From positions 11,148 through 75,147 of the forward strand of contig CAYTNB010000001.1 of assembly GCA_964439085.1 (NCBI GenBank): a DNA stretch of 64,000 bases. Reading direction: 5' to 3'. Positions 56,788 through 64,000 of this stretch are shown piece by piece. The notes beneath the pieces are model-generated. The model was not told the origin of the DNA. It saw only the letters and a list, made by a program, of their open reading frames with translations, and did no database searches. The translations under genes were made by a program, and so were the position numbers. This DNA is from JAADIV01 sp964439085. GTDB taxonomy: Bacteria > Desulfobacterota > Desulfobulbia > Desulfobulbales > VMSU01. Each line of letters opens with the position of its first letter. The first letter of the stretch is position 1.

Positions 56788-57702
56788 ATGAAAGAAAGAA
56801 CGAATACCATTTGGGGTGATAAAATATTTAAGGGTGTAACTGCATTCTTTGCGGCAGGCATCGCCTTTTTGTTTATTGCTATGATTGTGGCGCTATGGCA
56901 GCAGTCGCAGCCATCAATTAAGGCTTTTGGTTTCTCATTTTTAACCAGTATGCAATGGAATCCTGTAACGGAAAAATTTGGGGCTTTGATCCCCGTTGCC
57001 GGCACAATTATTTCTACTTTTATTGCCTTAGTGTTGGCAGTTCCCATAAGCATTGGTATTGCCCTTTTTTTGGCCGAACTTGCCCCACATTGGCTGCGGG
57101 CTCCTTTTGGAACTGCTATTGAACTTTTGGCTGCCATCCCCAGTATTGTTTATGGAATGTGGGGGCTGTTCGTTCTAGTACCTTTAATGGCAAATTATGT
57201 GCAGCCATGGTTGAGAAGTTGCTTGGGATTTATCCCTCTTTTCTCGGGGCCAGGTATGGGAATAGGGATGTTAACTGCTGGTCTGGTGCTGACTTTGATG
57301 ATTATTCCATTTATTTCTTCGGTAACCAGGGACGTATTTCTAATGGTGCCGCAACACTTGAAAGAATCGGCTTATGGTCTGGGAAGCACAAATTGGGAGG
57401 TGGTTCGGGATATAATGATACCCTACGGCAGGAAGGGAATTGCCGGGGCGGTATTTCTTGGTATGGGCCGTGCTTTGGGAGAAACCATGGCCGTTACCTT
57501 CGTTATTGGTAACTCTTACCACCTTTCATGGTCCTTATTTGCCCCAGGGAATTCAATCGCCTCGACTTTAGCCAACGAATTTACCGAGGCTGATGGTCAA
57601 CTATATACGTCTTCTCTTGTTGAATTGGGACTAGTACTATTTTTTATTACCTTCATTGTTCTTGGTATAGCTCAACTTTGGTTGAGGAAGAAGGGGCGTT
57701 AG
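56788..57702 (+). CDS. pstC: Phosphate ABC transporter permease PstC
   Basis: 304 residues with six membrane helices (for example FFAAGIAFLFIAMIVALWQQ, GIGMLTAGLVLTLMIIPFIS) and the permease EAA loop AYGLGSTNWEVVRDIMIPYG, GRALGETMAVTFVIGN. It forms the phosphate channel with PstA. It begins 2 bp after the decayed pstS stop and no strong ribosome site is seen, which suggests that its translation once depended on pstS. It is otherwise intact. Confidence 0.93.
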   Translation: MKERTNTIWGDKIFKGVTAFFAAGIAFLFIAMIVALWQQSQPSIKAFGFSFLTSMQWNPVTEKFGALIPVAGTIISTFIALVLAVPISIGIALFLAELAPHWLRAPFGTAIELLAAIPSIVYGMWGLFVLVPLMANYVQPWLRSCLGFIPLFSGPGMGIGMLTAGLVLTLMIIPFISSVTRDVFLMVPQHLKESAYGLGSTNWEVVRDIMIPYGRKGIAGAVFLGMGRALGETMAVTFVIGNSYHLSWSLFAPGNSIASTLANEFTEADGQLYTSSLVELGLVLFFITFIVLGIAQLWLRKKGR

Positions 57703-57764
57703 GAGTAAGGGTGATACGAAGGCTTTATTCCGGTTGAGTCGTGTAAGAATAATCAAGGAAAGTT

Positions 57765-58673
57765 ATGAGTATAGTAAATTTAAAACAGACGAACGAAAAC
57801 CTAAAGCCTCCAACTGCGGGTATTGCATCTTCCTTCATAACGAAACGACGTAAATTGACTAATGTTGTGGTGTTATCGGCCTCATGTCTAGCCGCCTTAG
57901 GCGGATTATTTGTGCTGATCTGGATTCTTGCAGACGTGGCCATGAAGGGTGCTGGGGCAATTGATTGGTCATTCTTTAGCCAATTGCCGACACCTCCCGG
58001 GATGACAGGCGGCGGACTTGCCAATGCCATTGTAGGTACCTTCCTGATGACGGGGACTGCTGCACTTATTGCTATTCCCTTTGGGATGCTTGCAGGTACA
58101 TATTTGGCCGAATTTGGTGATAATTTGTTAGGAAAAGTGGCACGATTTTTATCTGACATTCTAGTTTCTGCCCCTTCGATTGTGATTGGGGTTTTTGTTT
58201 ATCTTGTTATGGTAGAGCCTTTGGGGCATTTTTCAGGGTGGGCAGGCGCTGTTTCTCTTGCCATTATTATGCTGCCGGTAGTTAGCCGTACAACAGAGGA
58301 AATGTTGAAGCTGGTGGCCCCGGAGATGCGGGAGTCTGCTTTGGCCCTGGGAGCTCCATATTGGCGAATGTCAGTAGGCGTTATATTCCGGGCTGCCGGA
58401 CCTGGAATTGCCACGGGTGTGATGCTTGCCGTGGCAAGGGTAGCAGGTGAAACGGCACCTCTTTTATTTACGGCCCTGAACAGTCCATATTGGATGCACA
58501 GTATGAATGAACCAATGGCCAATCTCACTGTTGTACTGTTTAATTACGCCATGAGTCCCTATGAAGACTGGCACGCTAAGGCTTGGGGGGCAGCTTTGCT
58601 CATAACCTTGGCTGTCCTGACTGTAAATATCCTGACTCGCTTAATCCTTAGTAGGAAGGGGAAAAAAGTGTAA
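57765..58673 (+). CDS. pstA: Phosphate ABC transporter permease PstA
   Basis: 302 residues. Six helices (LGGLFVLIWILADVAMKGAG, GTFLMTGTAALIAIPFGMLA), the EAA loop ESALALGAPYWRMSVGVIFR and ARVAGETAPLLFTALNS match PstA. ATG 57765 has AAGGAAAG at 57756-57763, a good ribosome site. It pairs with PstC in the inner membrane. A 166-bp non-coding stretch separates it from pstB, larger than usual. Confidence 0.93.
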   Translation: MSIVNLKQTNENLKPPTAGIASSFITKRRKLTNVVVLSASCLAALGGLFVLIWILADVAMKGAGAIDWSFFSQLPTPPGMTGGGLANAIVGTFLMTGTAALIAIPFGMLAGTYLAEFGDNLLGKVARFLSDILVSAPSIVIGVFVYLVMVEPLGHFSGWAGAVSLAIIMLPVVSRTTEEMLKLVAPEMRESALALGAPYWRMSVGVIFRAAGPGIATGVMLAVARVAGETAPLLFTALNSPYWMHSMNEPMANLTVVLFNYAMSPYEDWHAKAWGAALLITLAVLTVNILTRLILSRKGKKV

Positions 58674-58839
58674 CCGTTCAGGAACCCCATCTTTGGAGCC
58701 TTCTCTCGCCTGGTTTTTCGAACACTGCTTGTTTCCTGCGAAGTCCTAAAGGAAGTGTGGGGCACTCCCCGAAAGGTTACAGCTACCGAACTGAGAGCAG
58801 TTAAGGCTCTGTTCAGGTAGTCACAATAAAAGGTAAAAT

Positions 58840-59655
58840 ATGAATATGGAAAATGAAAATAATCAACTGGGTAGCTTTGATTCGCATCCGTCGGGTATGG
58901 GCGAGGCAAAACTGTCAGTCCGTAATCTTAACTTTTACTATGGCGATAAACAGGCCTTGTTTGACAATACCCTGGATATAGCTGTTAACCGGGTAACTGC
59001 CTTTATTGGCCCCTCGGGTTGTGGCAAGTCTACACATATTCGTACATATAACCGGATGTTTGAGCTATATAAGGGCTTTAGGGCCGAGGGTGAAATTATG
59101 TTGGACGGGGAGAATATCTTAGATCCCAAGGTTCCAGCTCTTACTTTACGTCATAAGGTTGGGATGATTTTTCAAAAACCAACCCCCTTTCCAATGAGTT
59201 TGTTTGATAATATCGCTTACGGTTTGAAATTGCATGGCTCATACCCAGCCAGTGAGGTTGCTGATCGGGTGGAAAAAGCACTACAGAAAGCTGCTCTCTG
59301 GGATGAAGTGGCGGATAAATTACACCTGCCTGGCACCGCTCTGTCCGGCGGGCAGCAGCAACGTCTATGTATAGCCCGGGCCCTGGCCGTTGAGCCTGAA
59401 GTTATTTTAATGGACGAGCCTTGTTCCGCTCTTGACCCGATAGCCACAGCCAAAATCGAGGAATTGATTGCTGAATTGAAAGGGAAATTTACCATTGTTA
59501 TTGTTACCCATAATATGCAGCAGGCATCCAGGGTATCAGACTATACTGCATATATGTATTTGGGTAAGATGATAGAATTTGGAGCCACCAGCGACATCTT
59601 TACCAACCCAACCTGTAAAGAGACAGAGGGCTATATTACCGGGCGTTTCGGCTGA
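58840..59655 (+). CDS. pstB: Phosphate ABC transporter ATP-binding protein PstB
   Basis: 271 residues. Walker A GPSGCGKSTHIRTYNRM, Q-loop IFQKPTPFPMSLFDNI, signature LSGGQQQRLCIARALA, Walker B VILMDEPCSALDP and switch His in VTHNMQQASRV are all present. The protein hydrolyses ATP to drive PstCA. The N-terminal 25 residues are a non-conserved Asn/Glu-rich extension; ATG 58846 is also possible. Confidence 0.95.
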   Translation: MNMENENNQLGSFDSHPSGMGEAKLSVRNLNFYYGDKQALFDNTLDIAVNRVTAFIGPSGCGKSTHIRTYNRMFELYKGFRAEGEIMLDGENILDPKVPALTLRHKVGMIFQKPTPFPMSLFDNIAYGLKLHGSYPASEVADRVEKALQKAALWDEVADKLHLPGTALSGGQQQRLCIARALAVEPEVILMDEPCSALDPIATAKIEELIAELKGKFTIVIVTHNMQQASRVSDYTAYMYLGKMIEFGATSDIFTNPTCKETEGYITGRFG

Positions 59656-60167
59656 TTATCAATTGTGCGGGTTGTACAGTGTCTTGTAAATTTTTGGTTT
59701 CAAAAACAATATTGGAATATGTGGCTTATCTCAGTAATCAAGGTGTTTATGCCCCTCAGGTGGTACTGGGCAAAGTCCCCGAATGGGTGCTAGCACCTCG
59801 CAAATCTTGATGGCGTTGTAAAAAGTACCAAAAAGGGGCATAGCAATCCGATCTACTGCGTTGTAGCAATTTTTTAGGCACGACCTCCACATGTATGGCC
59901 TCGCACCCGAAAAATCACTACGCCTCGGAGTCTCACTCTGTTCGCTTACCTGGAGTCTCACTCCGTTCGCTTGCCTGTTTATCAAACTTTTCGCGGTCTG
60001 CGCTTAGCTACCTAGCCATCCCGAGACTTTTTACGAGTACATCAACCTTAAAAGTGTCGCAAGATTACGAAGTGATTTGGCGTGCCAACAAGGCACGACT
60101 GGCTGGCGTATCAAATAACAAGTAAGATGTGACGATTTAAGGTTTACGAGGCACTAGATAGTCGTAA
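59656..60167. other. Non-coding region between pstB and the repeat upstream of phoU
   Basis: 512 bp without a convincing ORF; short frames are not gene-like. It contains GCGTTGTA direct repeats (59812 and 59860 regions) and the 25-bp tandem repeat at 59927-59976. In an intact pst operon phoU normally follows pstB closely, so this looks like inserted repeat-derived DNA. Confidence 0.6.
59927..59976. repeat. 25-bp tandem direct repeat, two copies
   Basis: GGAGTCTCACTCTGTTCGCT plus TACCT (59927-59951) is followed immediately by GGAGTCTCACTCCGTTCGCT plus TGCCT (59952-59976), two differences. Part of the repeat-rich pstB-phoU interval. Confidence 0.7.
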
Positions 60168-60343
60168 CTAACACCCCACGAGGGGTATCGGAGTGAAGCG
60201 TAGACACCGAGAAAACAATCTGTAAGGTACTGATATGGTTGACACCCGTAACACATTGAAATAATGACCAAATAATTTTGTCAACTATCAGACATTCTGG
60301 ATGACTCCCGACGTCGTTACAGGGTGTCATCCATGACGTCTAA
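60168..60343. repeat. Dispersed repeat element, copy B, upstream of phoU
   Basis: Shares with copy A (36684-36869) the left end CTAACACCCCACGA, the central AAGGTACTGATATGGTTG, the right part GACTCCCGACGTCGTTACAG and the terminal inverted repeat (AGACATTCTGGATGAC with GTCATCCATGACGTCT, here imperfect). The 43-nt section 60189-60231 matches the fragment in pstS. The first hairpin of copy A is not present here. Confidence 0.75.
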
Positions 60344-60363
60344 AAAACATAATGGAGAAGGCT

Positions 60364-61020
60364 ATGCATCAAAATTTTCATAAAGAGATGGCAAAAATTC
60401 AACTAAATTTTATGAACCTCGGGTCTTTGGTTGAAGATAGGGTCAGAAAAGCCTGCGCAGCTATCACCAATCCTGACGAGGAAATTCTTTCTTTTGTGAT
60501 CAAATCTGACTATGAGATTGATGAAAAGGAAGTGGAGATAGAAGAAGACTGTTTGAAAATATTGGCTCTTTATCAGCCGGTGGCTAAGGATTTACGATTT
60601 CTCATCGCTATGATTAAGATTAATAGCGAAATTGAGCGTATTGGGGATTATGCAGTTAAAATTGCTATGCGGGTGCAGTCTATCAAGCAGCATAGCCTTA
60701 TGCATTTAAAGTTTGATTATGGGCCTATGTCTGAGAAAGTGATTGTCATGCTTAAGATGAGTCTTGACGCCTTGGTGCAGAGGGATGTGAGTATGGCGCA
60801 TAAAATATTTGTCTTGGATGATGAGGTGGATGCCCTCAGAAATCAGGCTTATACTACGGTGACCAACGAGGTTGGTAAATATCCTGAACAGGCAGCTTGT
60901 TTAATTAATCATTATCTGCTGGCGCGTCACCTGGAAAGGATCGCAGACCGTTCCACCAATATCGCTGAAGAGGTAATTTATCTGGTAGAAGGTGAAATTG
61001 TTAGAGGCAGCCATGTTTAA
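60364..61020 (+). CDS. phoU: Phosphate signalling protein PhoU
   Basis: 218 residues from ATG 60364, chosen because GGAGAAGG lies at 60355-60362; ATG 60352 lies at the end of the repeat element with no ribosome site. Two PhoU three-helix repeats are seen, with metal-binding DYEIDEKEVEIEEDCLKIL, MIKINSEIERIGDYAVKIAM and HYLLARHLERIADRSTNIAE. PhoU links Pst state to PhoR. The gene is intact though its upstream neighbour region is disrupted. Confidence 0.95.
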   Translation: MHQNFHKEMAKIQLNFMNLGSLVEDRVRKACAAITNPDEEILSFVIKSDYEIDEKEVEIEEDCLKILALYQPVAKDLRFLIAMIKINSEIERIGDYAVKIAMRVQSIKQHSLMHLKFDYGPMSEKVIVMLKMSLDALVQRDVSMAHKIFVLDDEVDALRNQAYTTVTNEVGKYPEQAACLINHYLLARHLERIADRSTNIAEEVIYLVEGEIVRGSHV

Positions 61021-61086
61021 CCAATCTACTGGTTGATAAGAGGATTCAACTTATCGGCACAAAAAAATAAAACTTTAAAAAAAAAA

Positions 61087-61114
61087 TTGTCAATGGGCTA
61101 AAAAAAGGTATAAT
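61087..61114 (+). promoter_or_regulatory. Sigma-70-like promoter of the flagellin gene
   Basis: TTGTCA (61087-61092), 16-bp spacer, TATAAT (61109-61114), about 100 bp before the flagellin start. Both boxes are near consensus. A sigma-28 site of normal spacing is not obvious. Confidence 0.55.
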
Positions 61115-61213
61115 CGGTATAAATGAAGTTGGTTTGGGGGATTAAAGTCTTACCCACTAGGAGGCTGCAACGTCAGATTGTCGGAGCTTCTGTATCCATC
61201 CAAGGAGGAGCCA

Positions 61214-63664
61214 ATGACTATTCGTGCTTATACTCAGTCCACTCTTTCCACCCTGAATAATTTCTCCCGTAATGTCTCGTCTCTTTCCGATTCAATAGAA
61301 AAATTATCATCTGGTCTGCGGGTAAATAAGACAGCAGATGATCCGCCCACAGTAGTAATCAGCGACCAACTTAATGCTCAGGCCTTGAGTCTGGGACAGG
61401 CTTCTCAAAATGCCAATGATGCCGTTTCGATAACCCAGATTGTTGGTACTGCTGTTGATGAGTCCATTGATATTATCAATAATATTAAGACCAAGGCCGC
61501 ACAGGCCGCCTCTGATTCCCAAACTTCCAGTGGCCGTAACATTTTACAAGAAGATATTAATAAATTGCTGGAGGAACTGGATCTAGTTGTAAACTCCGCA
61601 AATTATAATGACCATTCACTATTGGACGGTGGCTTTACCTCCAAATTGTTTCAAGTCGGGGCAAGAAGTGGCGAAACCTTGAGTCTTAGTGTGGCATCGG
61701 CTCGTAGAAATCAGGTGGGGGTTCTTGGTACTGGCGAACTGTCACTAACCACAGAGGGAGGGGATGTCTCCTTGTCTGTTACCAACTCGAATCTCGCAAA
61801 GACCTTGAGTATTGCCGGACTCACCATGACATTTGATAATACCTCGTCACATAGTTTAGCCGCTGTGGCTGAGGCCATAAACAAGTATAGCGACACTACG
61901 GATATAAGTGCACAGGCTGTGGTGGAATCATCTTCAAATGCCGCAATTCAGGCGGGTACAACCGCTGCCGATTTTGCCATAAATGGCGTGAATATTGGGG
62001 CCATTACCGTGTTGGCCAATGATTCGGATGCTCGTCTTGTTACGGGAATTAACGCCAAAACCAGCAGCCATGGGATAACTGCCAGTACAAACTCCAGCGG
62101 CCAATTACAACTTACAAGCAGTGACGGTCGAGCCATTAAGGTGAGCGGCCTTGATGCTGTGCTGCCCGGTGAGAATCTTTCCTCCTTTGGTTATGTGCAG
62201 ATATATCAGCAGGGATCGCAGAGTCTGGTTTTCTCTGACTTGTCGCAGGGCATGGCCGTTTCTTTCTCAAGCAATCTGAAGATGGCTGGGAATGTGACCA
62301 CCAGTGTTGATTCAAATTTGGCCTTTGGCTCTGTTTTGGGCGGGACTTCAACGCTCACCGCTGGTTGGCGGGCTGGGATGACGCTGTCCGGTATCAATCT
62401 GAATGGCGATATCAATACCACGGCGGATTCAAGCCTCCTGGCTGGATCGGTTCTGGCCTCAGGGTCAACAGTGGCGGCAAAATCAATCCTTGGTGGCACA
62501 GCCTATAATGCTCAAAGTGTAAATTCAACTAGTATCAATTTCCTGAAGACAGGCTCTGTAATTAAAAGTGGTTCGGTAATACAGAGTGGTACATATCTAA
62601 CCAACGATATCAGTACGTCTGGCGGCTCTATTAGTGCGGGAACCATATTGACTGCCAATGAAACTCTGAATGCCGATGCAACTATTAGCAAGGATATGAT
62701 GATTCTCACAGGCTCTGTGGTGGCTTCTGGGTCAACCCTCTCGGCTGGTTCCTATTTGGGTGGGGTGGTTATTTTGAGTGGCTCTACAAGTATTAGTGTT
62801 GACATGACCTTGAAGTCCGGTTCGAATATTGTTGATCAGGATGGAGTCACGGTGATAGCAACCGGCTCAACGGTGGGAGGGCCGCTGACTACGGCGGCTA
62901 CTAATCTGTCAGTTGGTCAAACGATGCTTGTTAAGTCTGGTTCGGTACTCAATGGCTCAACTGAACTGGCAACGGGATCCACTGTTGGTGGCATCACAAT
63001 TCTGAACGGAAATCATACCGCTACTGCGGACATCTATTTGGCGGTTAATTCTATCATTTCTTCCGGAAGTACGGTAAGGAGCGGAACAACTCTGACCAAC
63101 GATCTAGTCACGACCAAAGGCCTTGTTGCGGCGGGGCAAATGACAGGGCAGGATTATCTCACCATTGGCACTAATAATATTACCAACGCCATGACCTTAA
63201 AGTCTGGATCAATTCTCAGTAGCGGCTCGACTATGACGGCCAATTCTAAAAATGAGGCTGGTTTTAAGTTGGGAAATGAGGATGGTCTGCGGCTGAATGA
63301 TCTTAATGTTTTGACTCAGAAGGACGCAACAACTGCTATGGCAGTCGCCGACGCAGCCCTGGCCGACCTGGGTCGTATTAAGGCTGCGGCTGGTGCGGCC
63401 CAGGATCAATTTCTTGGAGTATCTGCGGTGGCAGGAGGGATTATGAACAATATTCTCGCAGCCAGATCAAAGATGTTGGATCTGGATTTTTCCAATGAAG
63501 CGGCAAATTTTAGTAAAATGCAGATATTGGTACAAGCAAGTTCATTTGCTCTTACTCAGGCCAACGCCAGACCGGGCAATGTCTTACCTATTTTGCAGGG
63601 CGGGGTGACTAATTACAATACTAGCCAGTTTTTTATTTCTGCTGCCACTTCAACAGCACACTGA
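61214..63664 (+). CDS. fliC: Giant flagellin with Gly-Ser-Thr-rich repetitive central domain
   Basis: 816 residues from ATG 61214 (AAGGAGGAG at 61202-61210). The N-terminal D0/D1 sequence LNNFSRNVSSLSDSIEKLSS, GLRVNKTADDPP and the C-terminal ILAARSKMLDLDFSNEAANF, SKMQILVQASSFALTQANA are flagellin-specific. Normal flagellins have about 270-500 residues. Here residues about 355-680 are a repeat-like region built on variations of SGSxxxSGST (LASGSTVAAKSILGG, KTGSVIKSGSVIQSGTYL, VVASGSTLSAGSYLGG, LATGSTVGGITIL, ISSGSTVRSGTTL), likely a beta-helix or beta-roll outer domain. It forms the flagellar filament. No flagellar assembly genes are near it. A secretion chaperone or glycosylation gene is not seen. 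Confidence 0.9.
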   Translation: MTIRAYTQSTLSTLNNFSRNVSSLSDSIEKLSSGLRVNKTADDPPTVVISDQLNAQALSLGQASQNANDAVSITQIVGTAVDESIDIINNIKTKAAQAASDSQTSSGRNILQEDINKLLEELDLVVNSANYNDHSLLDGGFTSKLFQVGARSGETLSLSVASARRNQVGVLGTGELSLTTEGGDVSLSVTNSNLAKTLSIAGLTMTFDNTSSHSLAAVAEAINKYSDTTDISAQAVVESSSNAAIQAGTTAADFAINGVNIGAITVLANDSDARLVTGINAKTSSHGITASTNSSGQLQLTSSDGRAIKVSGLDAVLPGENLSSFGYVQIYQQGSQSLVFSDLSQGMAVSFSSNLKMAGNVTTSVDSNLAFGSVLGGTSTLTAGWRAGMTLSGINLNGDINTTADSSLLAGSVLASGSTVAAKSILGGTAYNAQSVNSTSINFLKTGSVIKSGSVIQSGTYLTNDISTSGGSISAGTILTANETLNADATISKDMMILTGSVVASGSTLSAGSYLGGVVILSGSTSISVDMTLKSGSNIVDQDGVTVIATGSTVGGPLTTAATNLSVGQTMLVKSGSVLNGSTELATGSTVGGITILNGNHTATADIYLAVNSIISSGSTVRSGTTLTNDLVTTKGLVAAGQMTGQDYLTIGTNNITNAMTLKSGSILSSGSTMTANSKNEAGFKLGNEDGLRLNDLNVLTQKDATTAMAVADAALADLGRIKAAAGAAQDQFLGVSAVAGGIMNNILAARSKMLDLDFSNEAANFSKMQILVQASSFALTQANARPGNVLPILQGGVTNYNTSQFFISAATSTAH

Positions 63665-63697
63665 AAATTTGTCTGACAGAGGATGCGGTTTGACAAG

Positions 63698-63895
63698 TCA
63701 GCTACAAGAAGGCTGCTTGTTAATCGCCGCTTTTAAAAGCGAACCGCAGGATGTACATACCACAAAACTTTCGTCAATTCCCCACCTCTTGTTACACCTC
63801 CTGTCGCATTTATAACAAAAGGCCCCTTCTAGCTCAGCTTCTGATGATTTAACGCCGTCATTATTAGGGGTATCCATGTTATTTTTTGATGTCAT
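63698..63895 (-). CDS. Small zinc-ribbon protein, function unknown
   Basis: 65 residues, ATG 63895 with GGAG 6 nt upstream on the minus strand. It has two CxxC pairs (FCYKCDRRC near 27-33 and VCTSCGSLL near 47-55), a zinc-ribbon arrangement, with an acidic Asn-rich N-terminus. No known family is recognised. It is convergent to the flagellin and could be a regulator or accessory factor; that is a guess. Confidence 0.55.
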   Translation of the reverse strand: MTSKNNMDTPNNDGVKSSEAELEGAFCYKCDRRCNKRWGIDESFVVCTSCGSLLKAAINKQPSCS

Positions 63896-63926
63896 CTCTT
63901 ACTCCATCGTTGTGTAAAATCAATAT

Positions 63927-64000
63927 CACTAGGAGGCTGTCCGAGAATAGAAGCCGTAGCAAAAAGTTGGAGAATTGAGACCATTTTTTTGATCATTTTC
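63927..64000. other. Region with 13-nt match to the flagellin leader
   Basis: CACTAGGAGGCTG at 63927-63939 also occurs at 61155-61167 in the flagellin leader. In the second case it continues GTCCGAGAATAG, the kind of sequence seen at IS ends, but the window stops before any transposase. Both could be parts of a repeat or IS end; too little is visible. Confidence 0.25.

Overview
The window looks like a chromosomal scaffold piece (one run of ten Ns at 24208-24217) from an anaerobic, flagellated, selenocysteine-using Gram-negative bacterium. Three adjacent redox genes that only make sense if in-frame UGA is read as selenocysteine, a formate dehydrogenase/HdrA/MvhD module, a long hybrid two-component kinase and an MSHA-like type IV pilus locus together suggest a Desulfobacterota (deltaproteobacterial, perhaps Desulfobulbales-like) sulfate-reducing or syntrophic organism. 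This placement is inference from gene content, not from a marker gene.

Layout. (1) 1-6.8 kb: 5'-truncated fused formate dehydrogenase, a double-FAD HdrA and MvhD, each with one in-frame UGA followed by a short hairpin of bacterial SECIS type. (2) 6.8-9.9 kb, minus strand: an OmpR-type response regulator and a hybrid histidine kinase, divergent from the pilus operon. Three perfect 20-bp tandem repeats and a foldable leader lie between them. (3) 10.2-28.5 kb, plus strand: a compact MSHA-like type IV pilus operon with an inner-membrane platform (MshI/J/K-like), secretin (MshL), MshN, MshM/ExeA, MshE ATPase, MshG and seven prepilin-like proteins in two paralogous families. Three of these carry unusual Ala-rich hydrophobic C-terminal regions. 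(4) 28.5-31 kb, minus: PhoR-PhoB. (5) 31.2-54.6 kb, minus: a Wzx/Wzy-type exopolysaccharide or O-antigen locus (initiating transferase, Wza-like, Wzz-like, a CpsD-like ATPase without the Walker A lysine, Wzy, glycosyltransferases, CDP-sugar and nucleotidyl-sugar genes). It includes two broken epimerase genes and a flippase frameshifted at a homopolymer. (6) 55.7-61 kb, plus: the phosphate uptake operon pstSCAB-phoU, in which pstS is heavily decayed. (7) 61.2-63.7 kb: a giant flagellin with a repetitive Gly-Ser-rich central domain, then a small zinc-ribbon protein on the minus strand.

How the genes work together. The FDH-HdrA-MvhD set would link formate and pyridine nucleotide to ferredoxin or heterodisulfide-like carriers. 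The local two-component pair probably controls the pilus. PhoBR probably controls the pst operon 25 kb away. The polysaccharide, pilus and flagellin loci are all surface functions.

A dispersed element of about 180 bp, with strong inverted repeats in one copy, occurs upstream of rfbF (36684-36869) and phoU (60168-60343). A 43-nt fragment of it lies inside the ruined pstS. Together with the pseudogenes this points to active decay and repeat spread in the right half of the window. The items most worth following up are the consecutive selenoprotein trio, the Ala-rich prepilins, the structured leader plus tandem repeats in front of the pilus operon, and the repetitive flagellin.
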